From the NCBI GenBank assembly GCA_002473385.1, contig DKTR01000010.1, positions 1 through 20,357 on the forward strand: a stretch of DNA of 20,357 nucleotides, written 5' to 3'. Position numbers and translations under genes: made by a program. The stretch comes from Lachnospiraceae bacterium UBA7225 (lineage in GTDB: Bacteria > Bacillota > Clostridia > Lachnospirales > Lachnospiraceae). The notes under the pieces were generated by a model. It saw only the letters and a list, made by a program, of their open reading frames with translations, was not told the DNA's origin and searched no databases. Numbering within the stretch: position 1 is the first letter of the stretch; the number at the start of each line of letters is the position of its first letter. Of this stretch, positions 1-7,926 are shown piece by piece.

Positions 1-48
1 GTCTTTAAGCTTTCCTAATATTCTCTTAAGAATATATAATATAAATTT

Positions 49-1158
49 TTACTCACACTTCTTCATTAGAATATATTTTTCTGCAATTTTCACCAATTCC
101 TCTGCTCTACGTTCAAAAGAATACTCTTTCTTTATCATTTCATATTGCTCAGAAACCTTTTTCTTCACAGAATCATAATCTTCCTCTATTTTTTTCACAC
201 ATGCTTCAAATTCCTCTTTCGCCTCATAATACAATACAGCATCTGGAAAAATTTCCTTCATTTCCGGACAGCCATCCGAAATAACCGGCAGTCCACATGC
301 CAATGCATCAAAAATACGATTATTGATAAACTGGCAATCCTTCATATCCTTCCAATGATCATTTAGTGTAACCTTCGCCGAACGATACAACGCAGGAAGC
401 TCTTCATTTTTTATAAAGGCTGCTTCTAAAATCTCCTTATGATCCGCAAGTATACTGTTCCACCCACTACCCCATATGTGCAAAGGAAGCCCCGCTTCCA
501 CTGCCCATACTGCACAACTTCTCTCAACTCCTCTTGTACTTCCAACAAAAATATATTCATCGCGATACTCTGGTTTTTCCGGTTTTCCCGGGCAGAACAA
601 TTCTGTATCCGTACACTGCAATAAAGGCTCTACCGGTACCTTTACTTTTGCCCGCAATTGTTCTGCATAATAGCGTGAGGCCACACAGATTACATCGTAT
701 AATTCATATTCTTCTTTTGTTATCATATCCGGGTGACTGATATTCCACATAATATACAGCCCTTTTTCATTTCTCCTATCTGGACGATATGGATAATTTC
801 CCCGCAAAACCAGAATAACATCCGCGCCTTCCTCACATCCCCAATCCTGCCGTGTATCTATAATCACACAAATATTTTTACGTTCCAGGTATTTCTGCAA
901 AGCTATTGCATAATAATAATCACCCCACCGGTATTTTGCATCTCCTTCCATAGCCGGACATTTAATCACCCAGACAGGACGTCCTTCTGCCATCCTCTTT
1001 ATCTCAGCAGCTTTCTTGCCCCATTCATCTCTCCTGCATAGCTCCTGTTCTATATAAAATTTTAGGTTCTTTTCCAGTTCAAGCATCTGTTTTTCATTTG
1101 ATGCTGATCCTTTTCTTATTTGATCTGTCAGTTTTGTATAATATTCTCTCCTGTTCAT
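49..1158 (-). CDS. CgeB-like glycosyltransferase, last gene of the surface-polymer operon
   Basis: Probably a cytoplasmic GT-B sugar transferase acting late in assembly of the polymer; donor and acceptor are unknown. The C-terminal half resembles the CgeB-like/Glyco_trans_1_2 group: a GSTRG turn near residue 206, WGSGW near 229, ALYRSAKVTLNDHW near 256-269 and RIFDALACGLPVISD near 281-295, the usual nucleotide-sugar binding segment. The N-terminal 45 residues are coiled coil and repeat a segment of the preceding small gene. The first ATG at 1158 was chosen; a TTG at 1170 is only one base from an AGGAG and is unlikely. Either start lies inside the upstream coiled-coil gene in another frame, so translation needs coupling or the two are one frameshifted gene. 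The first 1.5 kb looks more AT-rich than the rest of the operon. The enzyme class is fairly safe; the precise reaction is not. Confidence 0.8.
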   Translation of the reverse strand: MNRREYYTKLTDQIRKGSASNEKQMLELEKNLKFYIEQELCRRDEWGKKAAEIKRMAEGRPVWVIKCPAMEGDAKYRWGDYYYAIALQKYLERKNICVIIDTRQDWGCEEGADVILVLRGNYPYRPDRRNEKGLYIMWNISHPDMITKEEYELYDVICVASRYYAEQLRAKVKVPVEPLLQCTDTELFCPGKPEKPEYRDEYIFVGSTRGVERSCAVWAVEAGLPLHIWGSGWNSILADHKEILEAAFIKNEELPALYRSAKVTLNDHWKDMKDCQFINNRIFDALACGLPVISDGCPEMKEIFPDAVLYYEAKEEFEACVKKIEEDYDSVKKKVSEQYEMIKKEYSFERRAEELVKIAEKYILMKKCE

Positions 1159-1234
1159 TTCTTCTATCAAACTCCTGCTTTATATATAATTCCAGATTCT
1201 GCTCCATCGCAAGTATTTGTTTTCCATTGGATGC
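1031..1234. repeat. Diverged direct repeat across the coiled-coil/glycosyltransferase overlap, offset 130 nt
   Basis: The stretches around 1161-1234 and 1031-1104 encode related segments: SASNGKQILAMEQNLELYI and SASNEKQMLELEKNLKFYI, followed by QEFDRRNE and QELCRRDE. The copies are 130 nt apart, one more than a multiple of three. They are therefore translated in different frames, the first in the coiled-coil gene and the second in the glycosyltransferase gene. Confidence 0.8.
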
Positions 1235-1504
1235 AGACAGCTTTTCTATTTGCTCCATCTGTTTTTTCTGCTGTTCGCAGAGCCTTTTCTGTTGTTCTAA
1301 TTGTAATGAAGACAATTGATAGAGTTCATTCTGCTTCTCCAACTGCTTTTTTTGCAACTCAGAGAGCTTTTTCTGTTGTTCTAACCGTATCGCAAATTGT
1401 TTCTGATTTCGCTCATCCTGCTGACGTAGTTTTTGATTGAGCCAACCCCTTCCAACAGGGACAAACTTATATACAAATTCCTTTATCGTTCCCCAGCATC
1501 CCAT
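1094..1504 (-). CDS. Small Gln/Lys/Leu-rich coiled-coil protein
   Basis: A 136-residue protein with no recognised enzyme domain. Residues 1-25 form a short basic amphipathic start (MGCWGTIKEFVYKFVPVGRG). The rest is nearly continuous heptad coiled coil rich in Q, K, E and L, with no proline after residue 20. A 28-residue unit occurs twice (LEQQKKL... and LEQQKRL...), matching an 84-bp DNA repeat. The ATG at 1504 is preceded by AGGAG at good spacing, so the longer frame running back into the ATPase gene is not the real start. The gene begins 19 nt after the exporter ATPase stops. Its 3' end overlaps the glycosyltransferase gene, whose first residues repeat the segment SASNGKQILAMEQNLELYIK in divergent form. 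It may be a scaffold or length-measuring rod, or the detached N-terminus of the following glycosyltransferase. Function is inferred only. Confidence 0.7.
   Translation of the reverse strand: MGCWGTIKEFVYKFVPVGRGWLNQKLRQQDERNQKQFAIRLEQQKKLSELQKKQLEKQNELYQLSSLQLEQQKRLCEQQKKQMEQIEKLSASNGKQILAMEQNLELYIKQEFDRRNEQERILYKTDRSNKKRISIK
1281..1384. repeat. Two copies of an 84-bp-spaced coiled-coil coding repeat
   Basis: The 20-base segment at 1281-1300 recurs at 1365-1384 with one mismatch, exactly 84 nt apart. This equals 28 codons or four heptads, so the coiled coil could gain or lose units without losing register. Confidence 0.75.
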
Positions 1505-1523
1505 TTTTATTCTCCTAATAAAT

Positions 1524-2267
1524 CTATTTATCTCCAACCATTTCCTGATAGGCCTCCGCCACCTCTTCCACATCGCCTTTGGCGATGAGATGTCCATGAT
1601 CAAGCAGAATGGCCTTATTGCACACGCGCAGCACCTGGTCGAGGTTGTGGGAAACAAAGAGCACCGTAACATTACTGTCAAACATATCCATGATACGCTT
1701 TTCGCTCTTCTTGCGGAATTTTGCATCACCTACAGACAATACCTCATCGAGTATCAGAATCTGTGGTTTTACTGTTGTCGCAATGGCAAAACCGAGACGA
1801 CTTTTCATACCTGAAGAATAGTTTTTCACCGGGACATCAATAAAATCCTTCAGTTCAGAAAATTCCACGATCTCATCGTATTTTTCTTCAATAAAGGATT
1901 TGGAATAACCAAGCATAGAGCCGTACAAATAGATATTTTCCGCACCTGTATACTGCGGTTCAAAGCCGGCACCAAGTTCCAGGAGCGGGACAATTTTTCC
2001 GTGTTTAACCACCTGCCCCTCCGTGGGCTTGAAGACACCGGCAACCACCTTCAAAAGCGTACTTTTCCCGGCACCATTTAGTCCAAGAATCCCGACGCGG
2101 TCTCCCTTTTGCACAGAAAAATCCACGTCTTTAAGCGCCCAGAATTCATTATATTTAATTTCACCTTTTATTTTTTTGAGAACATATTCCTTGAGAGTGT
2201 CCACACGCTCTCTGCTGAGATTGAATTTCATCCCGACATGTTCTACTCTTAACATTTCTTTTCCCAT
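1524..2267 (-). CDS. ABC transporter ATPase for polysaccharide/teichoic acid export (TagH/Wzt/KpsT type)
   Basis: Cytoplasmic ATPase that powers export of the lipid-linked polymer with the permease encoded just upstream. It has Walker A GLNGAGKST (residues 62-70), signature SSGMKSRL (about 151-158), Walker B ILILDE (170-175) and an H-loop SH (206-207). The roughly 30-residue insert before Walker A is typical of Wzt/TarH-type exporters. At 247 residues it is a bare ATPase core. It lacks the C-terminal carbohydrate-binding domain of O-antigen Wzt and the long extension of Bacillus TagH, so export is more like KpsT-type capsule systems. The ATG at 2267 (MGKEMLRVEHV) fits the family start and has a GTGGGG upstream; a TTG at 2282 overlapping the permease stop is possible but less likely. 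The substrate is inferred from context. Confidence 0.92.
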   Translation of the reverse strand: MGKEMLRVEHVGMKFNLSRERVDTLKEYVLKKIKGEIKYNEFWALKDVDFSVQKGDRVGILGLNGAGKSTLLKVVAGVFKPTEGQVVKHGKIVPLLELGAGFEPQYTGAENIYLYGSMLGYSKSFIEEKYDEIVEFSELKDFIDVPVKNYSSGMKSRLGFAIATTVKPQILILDEVLSVGDAKFRKKSEKRIMDMFDSNVTVLFVSHNLDQVLRVCNKAILLDHGHLIAKGDVEEVAEAYQEMVGDK

Positions 2268-2278
2268 AACAGCCCCAC

Positions 2279-3055
2279 TCAAATATGCAGTATAAATTTA
2301 TCCTGTTGTTTATAAAACATTATAACTCCAATGATCAGCGATATAACAGCAAAGCCCAGCGAGTAAAAAGTATAATACAGATTCATCGGCTCGCCGAATA
2401 TAGCGCTCCGGAAATTGGAAATCACCGCGAACAACGGATTATACCGCAATATCCAGCCGGTGCTTGCCTCCAGGATTGTTTCCGGATAATAGAAAATAGC
2501 ACTTGCATACATGATCAGCATAGTGGCAACACTCCACAAATACTCCATGTCGCGGAAAAAAACACCTATCGTTGCAAGGATCATGCCGATGCCAAAGGTT
2601 AGCAGAAATAATATGATCAACGGCACAAATACCTGGAAAATATACATGGTTGGTTTTACCCCAAGTACAAGAGCTACCACTACCAGCACGATCAGCGATA
2701 TAAGAAAAATGATGTAGTTAAACAACACTCCTGAAAGCGGATACAGATACTTTGGAATATATACTTTTTTGATCATACCGGAATTTGCCCGGATAGATTT
2801 CAGCGCATTTGTAGTTCCCTGCGAGAAGAAGCTGTACAGCAGCCTGCCGGACAGAATATATACCGGATAGTCCTTCCCGCTTCTTCCAAGAAGCGTACCA
2901 AAAATTATTGTCAGAACAATCATAGTAAGCAATGGCTCTAAAAGCGACCAGATAATGCCAAGATAAGACCGTCTGTATTTAAGGGTAATTCCTCTTTTTA
3001 CCAGCTCCTTGAGCAAGAAAAAATAGTGAAAAAATCCTTCAATCATTTTTTTCAT
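2279..3055 (-). CDS. ABC-2 type permease for polysaccharide/teichoic acid export (TagG/Wzm type)
   Basis: Inner membrane half of the polymer exporter. The 258 residues show the family layout: a cytoplasmic amphipathic start (about 1-25) with LVKRGITLKYRRSYLGIIWSLL leading into the first membrane span, then five further hydrophobic segments, ending in a short charged tail. The KRRYR-like segment before the first span (here KYRRSYLG) is characteristic of Wzm/TagG/KpsM proteins. The ATG at 3055 follows the upstream stop by one base, so it is translationally coupled to the glycosyltransferase, and its own stop abuts the ATPase gene. The length matches Wzm proteins (about 260 residues). Nothing looks broken. 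Confidence 0.92.
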   Translation of the reverse strand: MKKMIEGFFHYFFLLKELVKRGITLKYRRSYLGIIWSLLEPLLTMIVLTIIFGTLLGRSGKDYPVYILSGRLLYSFFSQGTTNALKSIRANSGMIKKVYIPKYLYPLSGVLFNYIIFLISLIVLVVVALVLGVKPTMYIFQVFVPLIILFLLTFGIGMILATIGVFFRDMEYLWSVATMLIMYASAIFYYPETILEASTGWILRYNPLFAVISNFRSAIFGEPMNLYYTFYSLGFAVISLIIGVIMFYKQQDKFILHI

Positions 3056-3056
3056 G

Positions 3057-4268
3057 TTATCGATTCACCCTTCCGCTTTTTTCTTTCGAGGATTTCCGGA
3101 ATGTGTACACTTTCTGCGCAAGCCTCCCACAGCGGGAACTAAGAACAGTGCGCATCTGCTTATTCTCTTCCTTTATCTTCTTATTTATATCTTTCAGCTC
3201 GGATACCCGCCCATGCAATCCTCTGATCTTTTCTTTCAGATCACGGATATGGATCTGCTTTTTAATCTTCTCCTCCTGATGATACTGCAGTACATAATCA
3301 AGCGGCTCTTCCTGCAGCATCCGGCAGAAGCGGCAGTATGCCTCCTCTGAATAATAATAATCCTCTTTTGAAAAGATCCCAAGTCTGGCGAAACCTTCTG
3401 TTTTCAGATACTGGTACATTTCCTGAAAGGCTTCTCCCCGCACGCATTTGTGCAGTCCGAAAAGAAGGCTCTGCAGGACACGGTTATCGAAACTCTGCCG
3501 GATCTGCGGCTCGTCCATGCCTCCATACTCTGCAAGCTTCTGCCGTACGGCATCAAACGCTTCTATTGCACAGAACGGTGTCTGGGAAAGCGTCCCCGTC
3601 AGACTGCTTTCGTTGTTAGCGCGATATGTCACCAGGCGCTCGTCCAAAACGGCAATCTTTTTCGCCAGATAAAATGCCATCATCACAAAATATACATCAT
3701 TGGCGCGTGACCGGCTTTCAAACTGCAGTCCATGCTCCCGGACAAATTTTGCGCGAAACAGCTTGTTCCAGGGCACATTTGTAGCGATATTAAAAAGATA
3801 CCCCGGATGCGTCTCCCTGGAATATTCCTGTGCGCCCTGCAGATATGCAGGCACCAGATAAGATTCCGCCCGGATCAGATCCCCGGTTGCCTCATCAAGT
3901 ACATTTGCATTGCAGACACAGATATCCGCCTGTACCTGTTTCACCCGCGTATACATTTTTTCCAACAAAGCAGGATCAAAACGGTCATCCGCATCCCAGA
4001 ACATTAGGTATTCCCCACCTGCGTGGGCAATCCCGTTGTTTCTCGCCATTCCGGCATACTGGTTTTTCTGTCGTATCAGATGCACCCGCTCATCCTTCGC
4101 AGCATACTCTTCCACAATCCCTGCCGAGCCATCCGTAGATCCATCATCCACACAGATGATCTCAATCTCACGCAATGTCTGTCCGACTGCATCGTTTAAC
4201 GTATCGCGCAGATATTTTTCTGCATTGTATACCGGAATGATCACAGACACCTTCCTGTCGTCGTTCAT
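3057..4268 (-). CDS. Family 2 glycosyltransferase with C-terminal coiled coil
   Basis: Cytoplasmic GT-A transferase that probably adds a sugar to the growing lipid-linked repeat. The GT2 domain occupies about residues 5-230: VSVIIPVYN (7-15), the nucleotide-binding DDGST (41-45), NNGI (77-80) and the metal-binding DADD (92-95). After residue 330 comes a roughly 50-residue coiled coil (IRDLKEKIRGLHGRVSEL and onward), then a basic tail ending KEKSGRVNR that could touch membrane lipid. The ATG at 4268 overlaps the upstream phosphotransferase stop by four bases (ATGA), indicating tight coupling. The donor sugar cannot be read from the sequence. The GT2 call is firm; the coiled coil is visible by heptad pattern only. 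Confidence 0.9.
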   Translation of the reverse strand: MNDDRKVSVIIPVYNAEKYLRDTLNDAVGQTLREIEIICVDDGSTDGSAGIVEEYAAKDERVHLIRQKNQYAGMARNNGIAHAGGEYLMFWDADDRFDPALLEKMYTRVKQVQADICVCNANVLDEATGDLIRAESYLVPAYLQGAQEYSRETHPGYLFNIATNVPWNKLFRAKFVREHGLQFESRSRANDVYFVMMAFYLAKKIAVLDERLVTYRANNESSLTGTLSQTPFCAIEAFDAVRQKLAEYGGMDEPQIRQSFDNRVLQSLLFGLHKCVRGEAFQEMYQYLKTEGFARLGIFSKEDYYYSEEAYCRFCRMLQEEPLDYVLQYHQEEKIKKQIHIRDLKEKIRGLHGRVSELKDINKKIKEENKQMRTVLSSRCGRLAQKVYTFRKSSKEKSGRVNR

Positions 4269-5518
4269 TTCCCGTTTTCCTTTCTGTTACAGTAGTTTTC
4301 CTCTCCCATGACAGCTTTTAAAATTCTCTCCGTGGCATGTCCGTCACAGGCGCTCATAAATTTGTTTTTGAAATCTATCACTCTCTGCTTATCAAATCCG
4401 GTATCCAGATTTCGGATATAGTCTATCATTTCTTCTGTCGTTTTGCAAGTCGGACCGGGTGTCATCTCCGCAAAGTCATAATAAAAGCCGCGCCAGTCAA
4501 AATACTCTTCCAGATCGTATGCGAAAAACAGCATCGGGCGCTCGAACAGCGAATACTCAAATACCAGAGAGGAATAATCTGAAATACAGATATCGCTCAC
4601 CATCAGCAGGTCCTCAATCGCCATAGCCTCCGTCAGATCCATAGCGAACGCTTTCAATTTCTCCGGAACATGCGGACGCACCTTGACAAACGGATGGTGC
4701 TTAAATACCAGCACGTATTCCTCTCCAAGTGCTTCGTACATCTGCTGCAGGTCCATTTCTTCCGGCGAGTATGCCTTTGCCACGCGTCCGCGATAGGTCG
4801 GCGCATAAAGAATCACCTTTTTCTCACGGCTTTCCGGGAACAGGCGGTGGATTTTTTCATATGCTGCTGCAATCGCTTTCTGATCATAGAACACATCGGT
4901 ACGGCTGATGCCGGTCGCCACAATATCCTCTTTGCGGTCCTCCATGTGAAATGCTTCCGCATAAGCCCAGATCACCTCAGGGCTGCTGACTGTTACCAGA
5001 GAAAAATTTTTGTGCAGCGGAAATTTCATCAGCTGCTCATAATTTCCGCCGAATTTTTTATCCACAGTACTAAAGCCGAATTTTTTGAAGGCACCGCAGG
5101 CATGCCAGGTCTGGATGACCTTCGTCTCCTGACGCAGTGGAATGCAGCTGATCAGCGCAGAGGAATCATTGATAAACACATATTTTGCGGTGGCTATTTC
5201 CTTTAGCGCCGCAACGCTGTTTTTATACTGCTCACGGCGCGAAACAAGCTCGCTGCCGATATGGCATGTGATAAGCTGATAGCCGCCGCGCTCTTTTAAA
5301 GCATCATAAATGCGCTGAAAATTATCTGTCAGCTCCATCATGCGGATCTCCAGGAAAACAACCTTCTGCTCCTGCACCGGCTTTTTGCTGTATTTCCGGT
5401 AGACATACGGATATATTTTTTTCTGCGTCAGTATTTTATAATACTTTGCCAGCTTCCGCTTTCCGTATTTAGCAACTCTCCACGATATTCCGTGAATTAC
5501 TTTCTTTATTAGTCCCAT
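4265..5518 (-). CDS. CDP-glycerol/ribitol phosphotransferase (TagB/TagF family)
   Basis: Membrane-associated enzyme expected to transfer glycerol- or ribitol-phosphate from a CDP-alditol onto the lipid-linked polymer. Family PF04464 hallmarks are present: QTWHACGAFKK (136-146) with the catalytic-region His, YAPTYRG (238-244), KHHPF (273-277), ISDYSS (312-317) and the C-terminal DGHATERI (about 392-399). The first 30 residues are basic and amphipathic (KKVIHGISWRVAKYGKRKLAK), fitting peripheral membrane attachment as in TagF. The ATG at 5518, preceded by GAGGA, was chosen over a TTG at 5545. Its start overlaps the end of the pyruvyltransferase-family gene and its end overlaps the next glycosyltransferase. 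Because TarIJ are in the operon, ribitol-phosphate is the likelier substrate, but sequence alone cannot separate primase from polymerase or glycerol from ribitol. Confidence 0.88.
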   Translation of the reverse strand: MGLIKKVIHGISWRVAKYGKRKLAKYYKILTQKKIYPYVYRKYSKKPVQEQKVVFLEIRMMELTDNFQRIYDALKERGGYQLITCHIGSELVSRREQYKNSVAALKEIATAKYVFINDSSALISCIPLRQETKVIQTWHACGAFKKFGFSTVDKKFGGNYEQLMKFPLHKNFSLVTVSSPEVIWAYAEAFHMEDRKEDIVATGISRTDVFYDQKAIAAAYEKIHRLFPESREKKVILYAPTYRGRVAKAYSPEEMDLQQMYEALGEEYVLVFKHHPFVKVRPHVPEKLKAFAMDLTEAMAIEDLLMVSDICISDYSSLVFEYSLFERPMLFFAYDLEEYFDWRGFYYDFAEMTPGPTCKTTEEMIDYIRNLDTGFDKQRVIDFKNKFMSACDGHATERILKAVMGEENYCNRKENGK

Positions 5519-5528
5519 AGCTGTTCCT

Positions 5529-6890
5529 CTATCTCTTCCTGCCAAGCTTTTTCAGAATCCAGTTGACATATGTGTCCATCCGCCTAAGTTTCAGCAGCAT
5601 TTCCAGCGATTTTAGTTCTTCATATTTCTGCCGCAGTGTCTCTCTACCCCGCTGAAGCTCTGCAAGCCGCCCGGCCTGTTCCTGCGGGGATACAGAGAAA
5701 AACGGTCTTAGCGCCGGCTGCAGAGACAGTTCCTGTATTTTCCGGTCATAGGGGCGCAGGGCGGACGGTTCCATAGCAAACGTGTGCTCCAGACCGTTTT
5801 CCTCCAGAAAACCTCTGTAGTTTTCAAACCGCTCTTTATGCCCTTCCTGCAGGCGCGTATAGTCCGCCTTTTCATAAAGTGTAAAAATCGTGTCCGTTTC
5901 TTTTAAATCCTGATAATTGATATGCGGAATATTGTGATAGCGCACCAGCTCCGAAATCCGGTAATCCGACACAATCACATAGCCCGGCGTTCCGGCAAGC
6001 AGCGCCGCAATATTTCCATGAATACGGCTGCCGAACGAAAGGTCTTTTCCCCGCAGGTATTCCAGCCAGGACTGGACATTAATAAACGCACGCGCCCTGT
6101 CCTGCAAATACCAGGGGTGGCACGACTGCGACGGATACTGATCGGTAATTTTCTTATATTTCCCCTCCGGCAGAGGCGTTCCGTAATACATCAGGCGGAT
6201 TTCATCCGTGATCTGCGGCACATAATGAAAATTTTCAAACTGTGCTGCATTACTGCGCATAAATGCGTGGATTGGCTCCGGCAGATCAATCTTCCAGTTA
6301 ACGCTCACCGTCGAGTCCTTCGTAAGCTCTTTTTTTTCAATTTCCGGCAGCTTCTCTCCGTACCAGAACATAGACGGACATCCGATCACCCGGTGATGAC
6401 TCTCTCCTCTAAATCCAAGACGCGTTAAATACGCCGAGGTCTCCTCTCCGCGCGTTCCCAGCACCGCCGATTTGTCCAGAATCGCTTTGACAAACTCCTT
6501 CACGGTTTCGTCGAATGAGTTTTTCTCTTTCAAAGGATTCTGAAACGTCGCCGAGACACCTGCCCCGACTACAACACAGGGAATTTTCAGTTTCTTTACA
6601 AAGCGCGTGATAGTCTGGAGCTCCCACTGGAATGACGGACGGAAGGCATTGGCAAACGGCATCACCACGCAGCTATACTCCGCGTTGATACGCTCCAGAT
6701 TCTCCGCTGTCAGATCGCGCCTGGTGTTGAAGGTATCGATCTGCGTATCCTCCGTCATCAGAGCGCGCATGATACTGTTAATAAAAATCATATTGCCGGC
6801 GTTTGTGCCGATCTTATCGTGCTGCAGCACGCCCGCTGCGTCACAGTTATCAAAGGGCGACATATGCGCCCGGATCAGTATCTTTTTCAT
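5529..6890 (-). CDS. Polysaccharide pyruvyltransferase family protein
   Basis: Likely adds a pyruvate ketal to a sugar of the polymer, or carries out a related transfer on this fold. It shows the GT-B-like pyruvyltransferase pattern: an N-terminal glycine/asparagine motif (NAGN, residues 30-33), VVVGAGVSA (107-114), LGTRGEETSAYL (144-155, the usual 'R..S...L' segment) and SFGSRIHGNIAALLAGTP (285-302), the family's R-x-H-G signature. The N-terminal motif has N in place of the usual D of NxGD. After about residue 395 there is a coiled coil (RLAELQRGRETLRQKYEELK) and a basic end (ILKKLGRKR). A GAGG lies just before the ATG at 6890, nine bases after tarJ. At 453 residues it is longer than simple pyruvyltransferases because of this tail. 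Family is likely; actual pyruvylation is inferred. Confidence 0.82.
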   Translation of the reverse strand: MKKILIRAHMSPFDNCDAAGVLQHDKIGTNAGNMIFINSIMRALMTEDTQIDTFNTRRDLTAENLERINAEYSCVVMPFANAFRPSFQWELQTITRFVKKLKIPCVVVGAGVSATFQNPLKEKNSFDETVKEFVKAILDKSAVLGTRGEETSAYLTRLGFRGESHHRVIGCPSMFWYGEKLPEIEKKELTKDSTVSVNWKIDLPEPIHAFMRSNAAQFENFHYVPQITDEIRLMYYGTPLPEGKYKKITDQYPSQSCHPWYLQDRARAFINVQSWLEYLRGKDLSFGSRIHGNIAALLAGTPGYVIVSDYRISELVRYHNIPHINYQDLKETDTIFTLYEKADYTRLQEGHKERFENYRGFLEENGLEHTFAMEPSALRPYDRKIQELSLQPALRPFFSVSPQEQAGRLAELQRGRETLRQKYEELKSLEMLLKLRRMDTYVNWILKKLGRKR

Positions 6891-6899
6891 AAAATTCCT

Positions 6900-7925
6900 C
6901 TATTCGTTCCAGATCATCACGGTTTTTCCGATCATCTTGTGGATGTCACTCTCAAAAGCTTTTACAATATCCCCAATGCTGCTCACCTTTATCTGGGTGC
7001 CGACAATATTTTCCAGATAGGACGGAATATCCGGATTTTTTTCATACAGCCTCATCAGTCCCTCATAATCCGCCCTGCCGCTGCGGCTGCTGCCAAAGAA
7101 GCACAGCCCCTTTTCCAGCACCATCCGCGTGTTGACCGGCACCTGGTCTTCGCTGACGCCCATCAGACTGACGGCTCCCTCCGGGCGGATGCAGTCAATA
7201 ATCTGATCAATCGCCTTCGCGGAAGCGCTGCTGCCCACACACTCAAATGCGTGATCCACCTGCAGTCCCTCCGGTATCTGCGATACAAGAAAGGTATCAT
7301 CCGCAAAGGAAAAATCGCTCAGCTTATTGCGGTTGACACCGAAAATATACACGCGGGAATCCGGCAGCATTTTTTTCAAAAGCAGCGATGTGATATAGCC
7401 GAGATTGCCATCACCCCAGACACCGATCTCCCCGCGCCTTTCGTGAGAGAAGCGCAAAAAGCGCGTAATCGCATGGTAGCTGACTGTCACGATCTCCGTA
7501 AACGCAGCCGTAATCTTGTCAATTCCCTCCGGCAGCAGCACGATACGATCCGGCAGCAGGGAGACATATTCCTGCATAAAGCCGTCCTTGCTGCTTCCGC
7601 AGAATTTTGTAGAACGCAGATAGTTCTCCGCGATCACATCGTCCGATTCAGACGGATGATTTGGTATCATCACGACCTCATCGCCAATCCGGTAAGTGCC
7701 GGTCGGGTCATAAACCACCCTTCCGATACCCTCGTGAATCAGCGCCATCGGCAGCTTCTGACGCAGAATTGCCTCCGGGCGCGTCCCCTGATAGTAGCGC
7801 TGGTCTGCATGGCAGATGGACAGATGCGTCGGGCGCACCAGCACATGCCGGTCATCCAGCTCCACATTTTTAAATACAGCCTCAAACTGTCTGGCAGCCT
7901 TTAACTGATAAACAGTATTTAACAT
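6900..7925 (-). CDS. tarJ: Ribulose-5-phosphate reductase (ribitol-5-phosphate dehydrogenase), TarJ
   Basis: Cytoplasmic medium-chain dehydrogenase that reduces D-ribulose 5-phosphate to D-ribitol 5-phosphate with NADPH, feeding TarI. Visible features are the catalytic zinc ligands C38 and H64-E65 (SICHADQ, ALIHEG), the TarJ-type STKFCGSSKDGFMQEYV segment (105-121) and the Rossmann loop GVWGDGNLG (168-176). The structural-zinc cysteine cluster of ordinary alcohol dehydrogenases is missing, as in TarJ. The length of 341 residues matches the family. Its ribosome binding site (GGGGGAAAATAAT) is made from the last codons of tarI, so the two are translationally coupled. The pairing with tarI makes this assignment strong. 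Confidence 0.93.
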   Translation of the reverse strand: MLNTVYQLKAARQFEAVFKNVELDDRHVLVRPTHLSICHADQRYYQGTRPEAILRQKLPMALIHEGIGRVVYDPTGTYRIGDEVVMIPNHPSESDDVIAENYLRSTKFCGSSKDGFMQEYVSLLPDRIVLLPEGIDKITAAFTEIVTVSYHAITRFLRFSHERRGEIGVWGDGNLGYITSLLLKKMLPDSRVYIFGVNRNKLSDFSFADDTFLVSQIPEGLQVDHAFECVGSSASAKAIDQIIDCIRPEGAVSLMGVSEDQVPVNTRMVLEKGLCFFGSSRSGRADYEGLMRLYEKNPDIPSYLENIVGTQIKVSSIGDIVKAFESDIHKMIGKTVMIWNE

Positions 7926-7926
7926 A

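Noticed and set aside
18..35. AT-rich palindrome ATATTCT-CTTA-AGAATAT after the last gene
   Set aside because: The 7-bp AT stem is too weak for a terminator and nothing else marks it as a functional site.
1505..1729. Extended N-terminus of the coiled-coil protein reading back into the ATPase gene
   Set aside because: The extension is out of frame with a conserved ATPase, and the ATG at 1504 has a well-placed AGGAG.
6819..7904. Long plus-strand ORF of 361 codons opposite tarJ
   Set aside because: It is antisense to a clear tarJ with intact motifs; its His/Arg/Gln-rich translation shows no domain and it has no proper start signal.
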